Source: Sinomonas cellulolyticus (GTDB lineage Bacteria > Actinomycetota > Actinomycetes > Actinomycetales > Micrococcaceae). From it: DNA of 64,000 nucleotides. The position numbers were made by a program, and so were the translations under genes. Below the pieces are notes generated by a model. It saw only the letters and a program-made list of their open reading frames with translations, was not told where the DNA came from and ran no database searches. The stretch covers positions 186,001 to 250,000 of the forward strand of contig NZ_BNCM01000004.1 of the NCBI RefSeq assembly GCF_014656475.1, in the 5' to 3' direction. Of this stretch, positions 28,135 through 37,089 are shown piece by piece. Each line of letters begins with the position of its first letter. Within the stretch, counting starts at the first letter, position 1.

Positions 28135-28163
28135 GGCCGTTCCCGGCAGTGCCGGGAACGGCC
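28135..28163. terminator. Bidirectional hairpin between dapE and gluD
   Basis: 13-base arms GGCCGTTCCCGGC and GCCGGGAACGGCC around AGT, between converging genes. Confidence 0.75.
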
Positions 28164-28169
28164 ATACTG

Positions 28170-29042
28170 CTAGACCTTGGTGGCGGCCTCAGCTGCCGCC
28201 GCCATCGCTCCGCCGGTCTTCCTCCCGGACACGCGCTGGCTCTTGCGGAGCCTGCTCTCGGCGTACTTCGCGATGCCGGACAGGATGAGGCACATGCCCA
28301 CATACAGCACGCCGGCGACCATCGCGGCGGGCACGATCGGCGAGCCATACTGCGCCTGGGAGCCGAAGTACTTCGCCTGGAACAGGATCTCGTTGTACGT
28401 GACGATGAAGCCCAGTGCGGTGTCCTTCAGCGTCACGACGAGCTGGGAGATGATCACCGGCAGCATCGAACGGACTGCCTGCGGCAGCAGGATGGTCTGC
28501 ATGACCTGCGACTTGCGCAGTCCGATCGCGAACCCTGCCTCCCGCTGGCCCTTCGGCAGCGCTTCGATGCCTGCGCGGAAGACCTCGGCGAGGACCGAGC
28601 CGTTGTAGAGGATGAGCGCCACGACAACGGCCACGAAGGGCGGCCACGAGACCTGGAAGAGCGGCGGGAGCCCGTAGTAGATCATCATCATGAGGATCAG
28701 CACGGGGATCGCGCGGAAGAGCTCGGTGAACCAATGGAACGGGCGCGAGACCCACGGCCGGTCGGAGAGGCGGCCCACGGCCAGGACGAGCCCGAGGACG
28801 AGGCTGCCGACGGCAGCCACTGCGAAGGCAGAGAGTGTCGCCCCGACGGCCTGCAGGATCGTCTGCTGGACGCGGGGGAAGGTGAAGATCTGCCACTTCG
28901 CGGCGCTGAACTGGCCGGACTCGGCGAAGCGCCACACGATGAACGCGAGGATCGCGACGATCACGAGGGTGCCGACGATCCCGAGCAGGAGGTGCCGGGA
29001 GCGGGCCTTGCGGCCGGGGGCATCGTAGAGGACGGAACTCAT
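28170..29042 (-). CDS. gluD: Glutamate-type amino-acid ABC transporter permease GluD
   Basis: 290 residues from the ATG at 29040-29042, which overlaps the gluC stop as ATGA. A cytosolic, basic N-terminus is followed by a helix (LLLGIVGTLVIVAILAFIVW) and then a His/Glu/Arg-type permease domain: FTFPRVQQTILQAVGATLSAFAVAA, FRAIPVLILMMMIYYGLPP and EVFRAGIEALPKGQREAGFAIGL as the coupling loop. The C-terminal tail is basic. It works as the second half of the permease with GluC. Confidence 0.9.
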   Translation of the reverse strand: MSSVLYDAPGRKARSRHLLLGIVGTLVIVAILAFIVWRFAESGQFSAAKWQIFTFPRVQQTILQAVGATLSAFAVAAVGSLVLGLVLAVGRLSDRPWVSRPFHWFTELFRAIPVLILMMMIYYGLPPLFQVSWPPFVAVVVALILYNGSVLAEVFRAGIEALPKGQREAGFAIGLRKSQVMQTILLPQAVRSMLPVIISQLVVTLKDTALGFIVTYNEILFQAKYFGSQAQYGSPIVPAAMVAGVLYVGMCLILSGIAKYAESRLRKSQRVSGRKTGGAMAAAAEAATKV

Positions 29043-29686
29043 CGGGCCACCTTCCACTTCTGCTCGAAGTAGCGCTGGATCTGGGCGAGGATCAGGACGA
29101 GGATCACGAAGAACAGCGCCACCCAGAGGAGGCCTTCCATAGCCGGGTAGCCGCGCTCCGAGAGATTGGCGCGGATGGCACCTGCCTCAGCCACGGAGAA
29201 ACCCGCGGCCACGGTCGTGTTCTTCAGCAGCGCGATCAGCACGCTGAACAGCGGCGGGAGCACGGACCGGAAGGCCTGGGGGAGCACCACGAGCGTGAGG
29301 GTCTGCGTGAAGGGCAGTCCGATCGCACGGGCGGCCTCGGCCTGGCCCACCGGCACCGTGTTGATGCCCGAGCGCAGGACCTCGGCCACATAAGTGGCCG
29401 TATAGAGCGTGAGTCCGATGATCGCCGCCGTCATGAAGTCGATCTCCGGGAGGCCGAGCTTCGGGTAGCCGAGGGCGAAGAAGAACAGGACGAGCGTCAG
29501 CGGGGTGTTGCGGACGACGTTGACGTACAGCGTGCCGAAGGCGCGCAGGGCTGGGACGGGGGAGACCCGCATGGCACCGACGATCGTGCCCAGGATGAGG
29601 GAGAGGATCCCGGAGACGACGAACAGGATGATGGTGTTCTTGAAGCCGGTGGTGAAGAGGTCGAGATTGTCGAGGAGCGTGTTCAC
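29039..29686 (-). CDS. gluC: Glutamate-type amino-acid ABC transporter permease GluC
   Basis: 215-residue inner-membrane subunit with about five helices (NTIILFVVSGILSLILGTIVGAM and others). The coupling loop EVLRSGINTVPVGQAEAARAIGL is typical of polar amino-acid permeases. The GTG start follows GAAGG. Gene order on this strand is ATPase, binding protein, permease, permease, the same as gluABCD of Corynebacterium glutamicum; glutamate is therefore the likely substrate, by analogy. Confidence 0.9.
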   Translation of the reverse strand: MNTLLDNLDLFTTGFKNTIILFVVSGILSLILGTIVGAMRVSPVPALRAFGTLYVNVVRNTPLTLVLFFFALGYPKLGLPEIDFMTAAIIGLTLYTATYVAEVLRSGINTVPVGQAEAARAIGLPFTQTLTLVVLPQAFRSVLPPLFSVLIALLKNTTVAAGFSVAEAGAIRANLSERGYPAMEGLLWVALFFVILVLILAQIQRYFEQKWKVAR

Positions 29687-29715
29687 GGCAGCCTTCGCTT
29701 TCTAGCGGAAACAGC

Positions 29716-29746
29716 GGTGGGCGGGACGCCTCGCGCCCCGCCCACC
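29716..29746 (-). terminator. Hairpin between gluB and gluC
   Basis: 10-base arms GGTGGGCGGG and CCCGCCCACC with an 11-base loop, inside the operon. It may raise binding-protein message over permease message. Confidence 0.6.
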
Positions 29747-29754
29747 AGTGCCTG

Positions 29755-30648
29755 TCAGTAGTTGTCGACGGCGGGCTGCTGGACCTTCGTGCCCGACTTG
29801 CCGAGCGTCGAGTCGTAGATCTTCTGCCACGTGTCCTTGCCGTTGGTCAGCGTGTCGTTGAAGAACTTGCGCAGGGCGGTGTCCCCCTTGGGAAGACCGA
29901 TGCCGTACTTCTCAGTGGTGAACGGCTGGCCGACGACCTTGAGCGTGTCGGGCTCCTGCGCTGCGTAGCCGAGGAGGATGGCCTGGTCAGTCGTGACGGC
30001 GTCCACCTGGCCGTTCTTCAGCGCCTCGACGCACTGCGAGTACGTGTCGAATTCCCGGGTCTGGGTCTGGGGGAAGTTCGCCTTGATGTTCTGGATCGGC
30101 GTGGAGCCGGTCGCCGAGCACACCGTCTTGCCGGCGAGGTCCTTCTCGCTGTTGATCGTCGTGTTGCTCTTCTTCACGAGCAGTCCCTGGCCGGTGATGA
30201 AGTACGGCCCGGCGAAGTCGACCTGCTGCTTGCGCTTGTCAGTGATCGAGTACGTGCCGATGTAGAAGTTGACGTCCCCATTCTGGATCGCGGACTCGCG
30301 GTTCGCGGAGGGGATCGGCTTGAAGTCGATCTTGTCCGGCGCGTAGCCGAGCGAGGCCGCCATCCACTTGGCGATCTCGATGTCGAAGCCGCTGTACTGG
30401 CCCGTGGCGGCGTCCATGAAGCCGAGGCCGGGCTGATCCTGCTTGACCCCGATGGTGACCCTTCCCGCCGACTTGATCTTGTCGAAGGTCGGGCTGCCAG
30501 TGAGCGAGACGTTGCTCGCGACGGGGTACGGTGCGGAGGACTCGCCCCCGCCGCCCGAGCCGCCGGAGCCGCCACAGGCGGACAGGGCCAGTGCGAGGGC
30601 CGCCGTCGCGGCAGCCAGCACGGCCTTCTTGGTGCGGAAGAGTGCCAT
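29755..30648 (-). CDS. gluB: Glutamate-type ABC transporter, lipoprotein binding protein GluB
   Basis: 297-residue extracellular lipoprotein of the SBP_bac_3 family. The signal ends in lipobox LSAC with the lipidated Cys near residue 25, followed by a Gly/Ser-rich linker. The domain has TIGVKQDQPGLGFMDAATGQYSGFDIEIAKWMA at its start and the usual GKTVCSATGSTPIQNIK and DAVTTDQAILLGY segments. It delivers the amino acid to GluC/GluD. Confidence 0.93.
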   Translation of the reverse strand: MALFRTKKAVLAAATAALALALSACGGSGGSGGGGESSAPYPVASNVSLTGSPTFDKIKSAGRVTIGVKQDQPGLGFMDAATGQYSGFDIEIAKWMAASLGYAPDKIDFKPIPSANRESAIQNGDVNFYIGTYSITDKRKQQVDFAGPYFITGQGLLVKKSNTTINSEKDLAGKTVCSATGSTPIQNIKANFPQTQTREFDTYSQCVEALKNGQVDAVTTDQAILLGYAAQEPDTLKVVGQPFTTEKYGIGLPKGDTALRKFFNDTLTNGKDTWQKIYDSTLGKSGTKVQQPAVDNY

Positions 30649-30710
30649 GTGAGGGCTTTCCTTTCTTCAGGGCCGATCGGCCCGGGTGCGCGGAAGTAGA
30701 GGATGTGGGG

Positions 30711-31466
30711 TCAGTGCGTGAGCAGCTTGGACAGGAAGTCCTTGGCGCGGCTCGACTGCGGGTTGGTGAAGAACTCCTCGGGCTTCGCCTGCTCGACGAT
30801 CTGCCCGTCGGCCATGAACACCACCCGGTCCGCGGCCTTGCGGGCGAACCCCATCTCGTGGGTCACGACGATCATGGTCATGCCTTCCTTGGCCAGCTGC
30901 ACCATGACGTCGAGGACCTCGTTGATCATCTCGGGGTCGAGGGCGGAGGTGGGCTCGTCGAACAGCATGACCTTCGGCTTCATCGCCAACGCGCGCGCGA
31001 TGGCTACGCGCTGCTGCTGGCCGCCGGAGAGCTGGGCGGGAAGCTTGGGCGCCTGGTGGGCCACACCCACCCGCTCGAGGAGTGCCATCGCCTCCCTCTC
31101 CGCCGTGCCCTTGTCCACGCCCTTGACCTTGATCGGCCCGAGGGTGACGTTCTCGAGGATCGTCTTGTGGGCGAAGAGGTTGAACGACTGGAAGACCATC
31201 CCGACGTCGGCCCGGAGCTTGGCGAGCTCCTTCCCCTCCTCGGGCAGCTTCTTGCCGTCGATGGTGATCTCGCCGCTCTCGATCGTCTCGAGACGGTTGA
31301 TGGCACGGCACAGGGTGGACTTGCCCGACCCTGACGGGCCGATGATCACCACGACCTCGCCCTTGTTGACGTCCAGGTTGATGTCCTGGAGCACGTGGAG
31401 CTGGCCGTAATGCTTGTTCACGCCCTTGACAGAGACGAGCGGGCTCGCCGATGTGTCGGTAGTCAT
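30711..31466 (-). CDS. gluA: Glutamate-type ABC transporter ATPase GluA
   Basis: 251-residue ATPase. Walker A is GPSGSGKST near residue 45, signature LSGGQQQR, Walker [15 protein letters not shown], and the switch His follows in VVTHEMGF. The ATG at 31464-31466 is used: it begins [21 protein letters not shown], and TACATT stands six bases before it. The longer frame would overlap the promoter of the divergent gene. It powers GluC/GluD and is the first gene of the operon. Confidence 0.95.
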   Translation of the reverse strand: MTTDTSASPLVSVKGVNKHYGQLHVLQDINLDVNKGEVVVIIGPSGSGKSTLCRAINRLETIESGEITIDGKKLPEEGKELAKLRADVGMVFQSFNLFAHKTILENVTLGPIKVKGVDKGTAEREAMALLERVGVAHQAPKLPAQLSGGQQQRVAIARALAMKPKVMLFDEPTSALDPEMINEVLDVMVQLAKEGMTMIVVTHEMGFARKAADRVVFMADGQIVEQAKPEEFFTNPQSSRAKDFLSKLLTH

Positions 31467-31472
31467 AGGGAA

Positions 31473-31478
31473 AATGTA
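31473..31478 (-). promoter_or_regulatory. -10 box of gluA
   Basis: TACATT on the minus strand, six bases before the ATG. Confidence 0.5.
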
Positions 31479-31544
31479 TCGGAGAACGCGCGCGTCGGCT
31501 GGGCTTCCGGCCGCGGGGCGCGCGAATCGTGATTGAAGCGAGAC

Positions 31545-31550
31545 TAGCCT
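31545..31550 (+). promoter_or_regulatory. -10 box of the LOG-family gene
   Basis: TAGCCT, seven bases before the ATG at 31558. Confidence 0.45.
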
Positions 31551-31557
31551 TGGGTGC

Positions 31558-32454
31558 ATGAGCACCGAATCCACCCCGGGCGACGGCGAGCAGTCCACCC
31601 CACGCACTCCCGCGGCAGGGGGGAGCGTCCCGTGGCGCCGCAAGGGTCCCATCGAGCTGCGCCGGCGCCAGACGAAGCAGGGCACGGCAGACCAGCACCT
31701 CCTCGACACGAAGGGCCCGGGCCGGTTTGTCCACACCGACCCATGGCGGGTCATGCGCATCCAGAGCGAGTTCGTCGAGGGATTCGGTGCGCTCGCGGAG
31801 CTCGGTCCCGCGGTCAGCGTCTTCGGATCGGCGCGCACCCGTCCGGGCACCCTCTACTACGAGTCTGCCGTCGCGATCGGCCGGCTCCTCGCGGAGGCCG
31901 GCGTCGCCGTCATCACCGGTGGTGGGCCCGGGTCGATGGAAGCGGCCAATCGCGGTGCCGTCGAGGGCGCAGGGACTTCCGTGGGACTCGGCATCGAGCT
32001 GCCCTTCGAGACCGGCCTCAACTCGTGGGTCGACCTCGGCGTCAACTTCCGCTACTTCTTTGCCCGCAAGACCATGTTCGTCAAGTACGCCCACGGCTTC
32101 ATCGTGCTTCCCGGCGGCCTGGGCACCCTTGACGAGCTCTTCGAAGCCATGGTGCTGGTCCAGACCGGCAAGGTCACCCAGTTCCCGATCGTGCTGCTCG
32201 GCACGGAGTTCTGGAATCCGCTCGTCGACTGGATCCGCGCCACCCTTGTCGGCGAGGGGATGATCTCCGCCTCGGACCTGGACCTCATCAGCGTCGTCGA
32301 CAGTCCGGAGGACGCCGTGGACAGGGTCCTGGCGGGCCTCGGAACTGAGCGCCGGGGCGGCATGTTCGGCAACGCGGACGTTGACGAGGACGACGACTTC
32401 GGCATGGTGGACGGCGACGGGGAGCCCGAGGCCGGCACTGCGGAGGGCGCGTGA
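31558..32454 (+). CDS. LOG family (TIGR00730) Rossmann-fold protein
   Basis: 298 residues. The central domain ([37 protein letters not shown], and [20 protein letters not shown] with the PGGxGTxxE motif) is the LOG/lysine-decarboxylase-like fold. Members hydrolyse nucleoside 5'-monophosphates such as cytokinin ribotides. The first 60 residues are a basic extension and the last 25 an acidic tail. The physiological substrate in this organism is not known. Its stop overlaps the GTG of the next gene (GTGA), making a tight operon. Confidence 0.9.
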   Translation: MSTESTPGDGEQSTPRTPAAGGSVPWRRKGPIELRRRQTKQGTADQHLLDTKGPGRFVHTDPWRVMRIQSEFVEGFGALAELGPAVSVFGSARTRPGTLYYESAVAIGRLLAEAGVAVITGGGPGSMEAANRGAVEGAGTSVGLGIELPFETGLNSWVDLGVNFRYFFARKTMFVKYAHGFIVLPGGLGTLDELFEAMVLVQTGKVTQFPIVLLGTEFWNPLVDWIRATLVGEGMISASDLDLISVVDSPEDAVDRVLAGLGTERRGGMFGNADVDEDDDFGMVDGDGEPEAGTAEGA

Positions 32455-32912
32455 GCTTCTTCCTCGTCTTCCTCGCAATCCTCCTGGCGGGAGGGCTCGC
32501 ATGGTTCGCGGTCGGAGCCGCCCGGGGAGCGTCCCGAGGGGCAGGCAGTGCCGCGGGCCTGCGTGGCGAGGGCCTCGACGAGCCTCCGACCGGCCTGCCG
32601 CCTGTGCTCCTCCCGGAGCACCCGAATCCCGAGGACATCGACGCGCTCCGGTTCGCGCTCGCGTTCCGCGGCTACCGCATGGACGAGGTCGACGAGGTTC
32701 TGGCGCGGCTGCGTGACCGGATCAGCGTCCAGGCCGCCCTCATCGAGGCCCTGACGGCCCAGCTGAAGGCTGCTGCGTCGAAAGCGGACACACTGTCCTC
32801 CGGCGGGACCGAGACCGGCCCCGGTCCCGCTGCGGCGCGCCCGGGCCGCCCGCTGCAGGCTGACGCGGCACATGCTGACGCGCGGCACACCGACGCTCGG
32901 CCTGATGACTGA
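32451..32912 (+). CDS. Small membrane protein with DivIVA-like segment
   Basis: 153 residues. An N-terminal helix (FFLVFLAILLAGGLAWFAV) anchors the protein. The segment DALRFALAFRGYRMDEVDEVLARLRDRI at about residues 63-90 matches the DivIVA N-terminal motif, used in polar and septal membrane binding. A short helical stretch and a disordered Ala/Asp/His-rich tail follow. It overlaps both neighbours: the LOG gene by four bases and the mannosyltransferase gene by eight. Confidence 0.78.
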   Translation: MSFFLVFLAILLAGGLAWFAVGAARGASRGAGSAAGLRGEGLDEPPTGLPPVLLPEHPNPEDIDALRFALAFRGYRMDEVDEVLARLRDRISVQAALIEALTAQLKAAASKADTLSSGGTETGPGPAAARPGRPLQADAAHADARHTDARPDD

Positions 32913-34170
32913 ACCGCGGGCCGGTCTCACGACTGACCCGCGGCCCACCCGCGTGCACGCCGCGCTGGCCGGCTCCGTCCTCACGATGGTGTCCCGATTC
33001 TCGGGCTTAGCCTGGTGGGTCCAGGTTGTGCTCGTCTACGCGGCGAGCCGGGTCGTGAGCTTCGCCATCCTTGCAGCTGCCGCGCTCCAGCAGGGCAGCA
33101 ATCCTTGGCTCGGCGCACAGCCCGACTACTGGCATTTCGTCCAGATCTGGGACTCCGAGTGGTACGGCCGCATCGTCGAGGGCGGCTATCCATCGGTCCT
33201 TCCGCGCTCGGCCACCGGCGAGCTGCAGCAGAACGCCTGGGCCTTCTACCCGGTGTACCCGCTGCTCGTCAGGGCACTCGGCGCCCTTCCGGGGCTGCCG
33301 TGGCAGGCGTGGGCCCAAATCGTCGCGCTCGTCGCCGGGTTCGCCGCCGCCGTCGTGCTCTACCGGCTCTTCCGGCACCGCGCAGACCACGGTGATGCGC
33401 TGTGGGGCGTGGCCTTCGTGGCGTTGTTCCCGGTCTCCGCGATCCTGCAGATCCCTTATGCAGAGTCCCTCGGGCTGCTGTTCCTCGCGTGGGCCCTGCT
33501 GTGGATCGTGGAGCGCCGCTACCTTGCCGCGATGCCCGCGGTCGCGCTCGCTGCCCTGACACGTCCGGTCGGAGTGCCGCTCGCGCTCATGCTGGGCGGA
33601 CTCTTCGTGGTGCGCCTCATGCAGACAGTCCGTCAGCGCCCCAGCGAACGCGCGACGGCGGCCGAGCTGGCCCGGCTCGCAGCCCTCACCGCCGTCGGAG
33701 TCGCCTCCGCGGCCGCGTGGCCGCTCATCGCCTGGGCGGTCACCGGCGTTCCGGACGCCTACACAGCCACCGAGACCGTCTGGCGCGGAGGCCCTCTCGT
33801 ACCGTTCCTTCCGTGGTTCGATACGGGCCAGTACCTGTTCGGTCCGGTGCTGGGGGCCATCGCGCCCATGGTTCTGGTCGCACTTGCGGCGCTGTACTTC
33901 ACGAGTGGGCACGTGCGGCGGATCGGGCTCGAGATGCTGCTCTGGTGCGTGGCCTACGTGGCGTACCTCCTCGCCGTCCTGCATCCTCAGACGAGCACAT
34001 TCCGCATGATGCTGCCGCTGTTCCCGCTTGCGCTCGCCAGCGCGACACTCTCCCGTTCCCGGGCGTACCGCTGGGCGACGGTCGTGCTCTTCGTGCTGCT
34101 GCAGATCGTCTGGGTCGTGTGGCTGTGGGTCTGGGCGCAGCTGCCGGGGGGCGGCGACTGGCCGCCGTGA
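32905..34170 (+). CDS. GT-C family mannosyltransferase (PIG-V like)
   Basis: Membrane protein of about 421 residues, starting at the ATG at 32905 inside the end of the previous gene. It has about ten hydrophobic segments. The first loop after helix 1 contains the catalytic-type acidic motif HFVQIWDSEWYGRIVEGGYP, and AWAFYPVYPLLVR follows, as in PIG-V-like lipid-linked-sugar transferases of actinobacteria. It probably adds mannose from a polyprenyl phosphate donor to an extracytoplasmic acceptor; the acceptor is unknown. Confidence 0.82.
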   Translation: MTEPRAGLTTDPRPTRVHAALAGSVLTMVSRFSGLAWWVQVVLVYAASRVVSFAILAAAALQQGSNPWLGAQPDYWHFVQIWDSEWYGRIVEGGYPSVLPRSATGELQQNAWAFYPVYPLLVRALGALPGLPWQAWAQIVALVAGFAAAVVLYRLFRHRADHGDALWGVAFVALFPVSAILQIPYAESLGLLFLAWALLWIVERRYLAAMPAVALAALTRPVGVPLALMLGGLFVVRLMQTVRQRPSERATAAELARLAALTAVGVASAAAWPLIAWAVTGVPDAYTATETVWRGGPLVPFLPWFDTGQYLFGPVLGAIAPMVLVALAALYFTSGHVRRIGLEMLLWCVAYVAYLLAVLHPQTSTFRMMLPLFPLALASATLSRSRAYRWATVVLFVLLQIVWVVWLWVWAQLPGGGDWPP

Positions 34171-34254
34171 CGGTCCCTCCGGGGGCCACCGTGGGCCGTC
34201 CCGGTACCGGCACGCCCGTTCCGTTCGGTGGCCGTGGCCAGGTATCCCGGCTGG

Positions 34255-34260
34255 TAATGT
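34255..34260 (+). promoter_or_regulatory. -10 box of the DUF3117 gene
   Basis: TAATGT about 47 bases before the ATG. The gap 34171-34307 holds nothing else recognisable. Confidence 0.4.
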
Positions 34261-34307
34261 TGTGGACAGCACATCGTGCGGACGACCGACTTGGAGGGGT
34301 AGAGCAG

Positions 34308-34475
34308 ATGGCAGCCATGAAACCGCGTACGGGTGACGGGCCGATGGAGGTCACCAAGGAAGGCCGCAGCCTCATCATGCGCGTTCCTCTCGAGGGCGGT
34401 GGCCGCCTCGTCGTCGAGCTCAACGCAGAGGAAGCTGCCGAGCTCAAGGAGTGCCTCGTCGGCGTCACCGACTAG
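34308..34475 (+). CDS. DUF3117 small conserved protein
   Basis: 55-residue protein almost universal in actinobacteria (MAAMKPRTGDGPMEVTKEGR, then GGRLVVELNAEEAAELKECL). Its role is unknown. It is easily lost inside a longer frame on the same strand; the ATG at 34308 with GGAGGGG about 12 bases upstream marks the real start. It has its own promoter-like TAATGT and a hairpin after the stop. Confidence 0.93.
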   Translation: MAAMKPRTGDGPMEVTKEGRSLIMRVPLEGGGRLVVELNAEEAAELKECLVGVTD

Positions 34476-34504
34476 GCTGCACGCCGGCGGCGCCGAGCAC
34501 AGTC

Positions 34505-34536
34505 AAGGGCCGATCCCCGCACGGGGACCGGCCCTT
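34505..34536 (+). terminator. Hairpin after the DUF3117 gene
   Basis: 14-base arms (34505-34518, 34523-34536) with one A-C mismatch around GCAC, 30 bases beyond the stop. Confidence 0.65.
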
Positions 34537-34601
34537 CCGCATCCCGGTGCCGCCTGCGCCGTCTCCGCAGCCGTTCGTCATCCATCAACACCGCGTCGCC
34601 C

Positions 34602-35234
34602 TCAATGCCGTGAGGCGACAAGAAGGCCGTCACCGGTGGGCAGGAGGGCGACGGCCAAGCGTTCGTCCGTGCGCAGGGCACGGTGGAGCTCGCGCAGCCG
34701 CACGGTATGCGGTTCCCGGTGCGCCGGATTGGACACACGGTCCCGGTCGAGCGCGTCGTTGACCACGAGCAGTCCGCCGGGGCGGAGCAGGCGGATGCCC
34801 TGCTCCGCATAGAGGAGAGCGCTCGCCTTGTCGGCATCGACGAAGACCAGATCGTAGGCCGCGTCCGCCAGGCGCGGGAGGACCTCAGCGGCACGGCCAG
34901 GGATCGCCCGGACCCGGCTCGTCGGCACGCCGGCTTCGTCGAAGGCCTCGCGGGCCGCCTTGAGGTGCTCGACGTCGCGGTCAATGGTGGTGAACACGGC
35001 GTCGGAGGGCAGACCGCGCAGGATGCACACCCCCGAGACGCCGGCTCCGGCCCCGATCTCGACCGCTGCGTGCGGCTTCGAGGAGGCCGCAAGCACCGTG
35101 AGCATTGCTCCGACGCCGGGGCTCACCGGCGTGATGCCCAGGTCGAACGAGCGCTCGCGCGCCCGCTCGAGCACCTCGTCCTCGGACGCGAACGCCTCGG
35201 CGTAGGACCAGCTGGTGGACTTGTCGGAGGCCAT
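34602..35234 (-). CDS. O-methyltransferase (class I, COMT-like)
   Basis: 210-residue SAM-dependent methyltransferase. Motifs are [20 protein letters not shown] (SAM site, residues of about 56-76), [18 protein letters not shown], and [27 protein letters not shown] with the metal-type Asp pair. It matches the Methyltransf_3 family. The substrate is unknown. It is divergent from the sigma factor gene, an arrangement often seen with sigE in mycobacteria and relatives. Confidence 0.9.
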   Translation of the reverse strand: MASDKSTSWSYAEAFASEDEVLERARERSFDLGITPVSPGVGAMLTVLAASSKPHAAVEIGAGAGVSGVCILRGLPSDAVFTTIDRDVEHLKAAREAFDEAGVPTSRVRAIPGRAAEVLPRLADAAYDLVFVDADKASALLYAEQGIRLLRPGGLLVVNDALDRDRVSNPAHREPHTVRLRELHRALRTDERLAVALLPTGDGLLVASRH

Positions 35235-35451
35235 GGGTCGCTTTCATCGTGCGAGCGGAAGGGGAGCTGATCAAGCGTATCGTTCGCGCGAGAGTGCGCA
35301 GCCGTGCCGGGGCTGTACGCTCCGGGCGGAACCCCGAGCGAACTCCCAGCCAGAACTGGCACACTGGTTATCCGAGCGGGCGCCCCGACCCGTGCCGAAT
35401 CCGGCACGGAAAGTGGGGTGGCCGCAGCGAAGAAGAAGCAAAGGCAGGTGC

Positions 35452-36075
35452 GTGGACGTGTCAGCTGGATCGGCTGCAGCCACCCAAGACGCCCAGACCG
35501 CCGATGGCGAGCCCTGGGTTCCACCGACGTGGGAAGAGGTGGTCACCCAGCACTCCGCCAAGGTCTACCGTCTCGCCTATCGACTGACGGGCAACCAGCA
35601 CGACGCCGAGGACCTCACGCAGGAGGTCTTCGTCCGGGTGTTCCGCTCGCTCGAGAACTTCAAGCCCGGCACGCTCGACGGCTGGCTCCACCGCATCACC
35701 ACGAACCTCTTCCTCGACCAGGCGCGCCGCAAGGGCCGCATCCGCTTCGATGCCCTCGCCGAGGACGCCGAGTCCAGGCTGCCCGGACGCGACCCTGGAC
35801 CCGAACGCAGCTTCGAGATGAACCACCTCGACCTCGACGTCCAGGCCGCACTCGAGGAGCTCCCGCCGGACTTCCGCGCCGCTGTGGTCCTCTGCGACCT
35901 CGAAGGGCTCTCCTATGACGAGGTGGCGGACGCGCTCGGCGTGAAGCTCGGCACCGTCCGCAGCCGCATCCACCGTGGCCGCACCCTCCTGCGGGAGAAG
36001 CTCGCGCATCGCGACCCCCGCCGCGGGGCGAAGAAGCGTCTGGCGCTCCCGCGCGTGGCCCGTGGGACCCGCTGA
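35452..36075 (+). CDS. sigE: ECF RNA polymerase sigma factor, SigE type
   Basis: 207 residues from the GTG at 35452 ([17 protein letters not shown]), preceded by AAGGCAGG. Region 2 is [30 protein letters not shown] and region 4 is [29 protein letters not shown] with [14 protein letters not shown]. It directs envelope or stress gene transcription in relatives. The anti-sigma gene follows after 12 bases and tatB comes next, matching the sigE-rseA-tatB order around Rv1221 in mycobacteria. The 217-base gap before it holds the divergent methyltransferase start and no other gene. Confidence 0.93.
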   Translation: MDVSAGSAAATQDAQTADGEPWVPPTWEEVVTQHSAKVYRLAYRLTGNQHDAEDLTQEVFVRVFRSLENFKPGTLDGWLHRITTNLFLDQARRKGRIRFDALAEDAESRLPGRDPGPERSFEMNHLDLDVQAALEELPPDFRAAVVLCDLEGLSYDEVADALGVKLGTVRSRIHRGRTLLREKLAHRDPRRGAKKRLALPRVARGTR

Positions 36076-36087
36076 GAGGAGCACGGG

Positions 36088-36597
36088 ATGAACCTGCCCA
36101 AATGGACGGGCCTCCTCTCCGACGAGCATCCTGCCTCCGCAGACCACGTGCAGGCCTGCCCTGAATGCCGCGGCAGGCTCGAGACCGAACGGCGCTATCT
36201 CGCGTCGCTTCGCCACGCCGAGGTTCCCCGCGCAAGCCATTCCCTCCACGAGCGGCTCCTCGAGCACACCCAGTACCTGGCCGCTCAGGAGGAGCACGCC
36301 GAGCGAAGCCGCCGCTCTGGGAGCGGCCTCGCGCGCGCCGGCCTCTCCGCGCTCGCCGGCGCGGCGGCCTGTCTGGCGGCGCTCGCCGTGACAGCCTACG
36401 CAGTCGCGGGGGAGCCCCAGGGCCAGCAGCCCGCCAGCGGTGACGGCTCGGCCGCCCTCATCCGCACGGACAACAACGGTTCCGCGCAGAGCGGGCATCC
36501 TGCCGTCTCGGCGCACAGCGTCTCCCATGCCGAGGATCCCCTCGATCGCCTCGGGCGCGGTCTCCGCATGGTCTTCGGCGCCTCTGGTCGGCCCTGA
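36088..36597 (+). CDS. rseA: Zinc-containing anti-sigma factor (RseA type)
   Basis: 169 residues. The N-terminal anti-sigma part has the HxxxCxxC zinc motif (H20, C24, C27 in DHVQACPECR). Residues of about 84-105 (GLSALAGAAACLAALAVTAYAVA) form a membrane segment or hydrophobic anchor, and a low-complexity tail follows. It lies 12 bases after sigE, so it should bind and silence SigE until a stress signal. No protease site can be identified by eye. Confidence 0.85.
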   Translation: MNLPKWTGLLSDEHPASADHVQACPECRGRLETERRYLASLRHAEVPRASHSLHERLLEHTQYLAAQEEHAERSRRSGSGLARAGLSALAGAAACLAALAVTAYAVAGEPQGQQPASGDGSAALIRTDNNGSAQSGHPAVSAHSVSHAEDPLDRLGRGLRMVFGASGRP

Positions 36598-36641
36598 TGC
36601 GTCCCCTTCCGGCTGAGTCGTCCGCGCTCGCGGGCAGAAGG

Positions 36642-36647
36642 TAGTGT
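36642..36647 (+). promoter_or_regulatory. -10 box of tatB
   Basis: TAGTGT, seven bases before the tatB GTG, so a leaderless transcript separate from sigE-rseA is possible. Confidence 0.45.
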
Positions 36648-36654
36648 TGCACGC

Positions 36655-37068
36655 GTGTTCGGAATCAACGGCCCGGAATTCCTGATCCTGCTGGTCATCG
36701 GCATCCTCGTGATCGGTCCTCAGCGCCTGCCCGAATACACCCAGAAGCTGACGAACATCGTCAAGGAACTGCGGCGCATGGCTGCAGGCGCGAAAGAACA
36801 GCTCAAGGAGGAGACGGGGGTCGACCTCAACGAGGTGGACTGGCGGAAGTACGACCCGCGCCAGTACGACCCCCGCAGGATCATCCGCGACGCACTCCTT
36901 GACGATGACACGGCCCCGGCCGGTGGGAGTGCTTCCGGGGCCGGTGCCTCGCCGGCGCTGGCGGCTGGCGCCGTCGCCGCGGCGGCCTCTGGCGCCGCCG
37001 CCCCCGTGCGCACTGTGGAGCGGCTCCAGGCAGGCGAGCGGGCTCCGTTCGACACCGAGGCGACCTAG
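36655..37068 (+). CDS. tatB: Twin-arginine translocase subunit TatB
   Basis: 137 residues from the GTG at 36655. One N-terminal membrane helix (EFLILLVIGILVIGPQRLPEY) is followed by the amphipathic helix with KELRRMAAGAKEQLKEETGVD, then DLNEVDWRKYDPRQYDPRR, the actinobacterial TatB signature. The C-terminal tail is Ala-rich. It forms the receptor complex with TatC for folded-protein export; tatA and tatC are not nearby. Confidence 0.92.
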   Translation: MFGINGPEFLILLVIGILVIGPQRLPEYTQKLTNIVKELRRMAAGAKEQLKEETGVDLNEVDWRKYDPRQYDPRRIIRDALLDDDTAPAGGSASGAGASPALAAGAVAAAASGAAAPVRTVERLQAGERAPFDTEAT

Positions 37069-37089
37069 GACCGCAGGCTCGCCGTCCGA

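Noticed and set aside
30667..32502. 611-codon minus-strand frame spanning gluA and the LOG gene
   Set aside because: It runs through two well-supported genes in another frame and has no recognisable domain.
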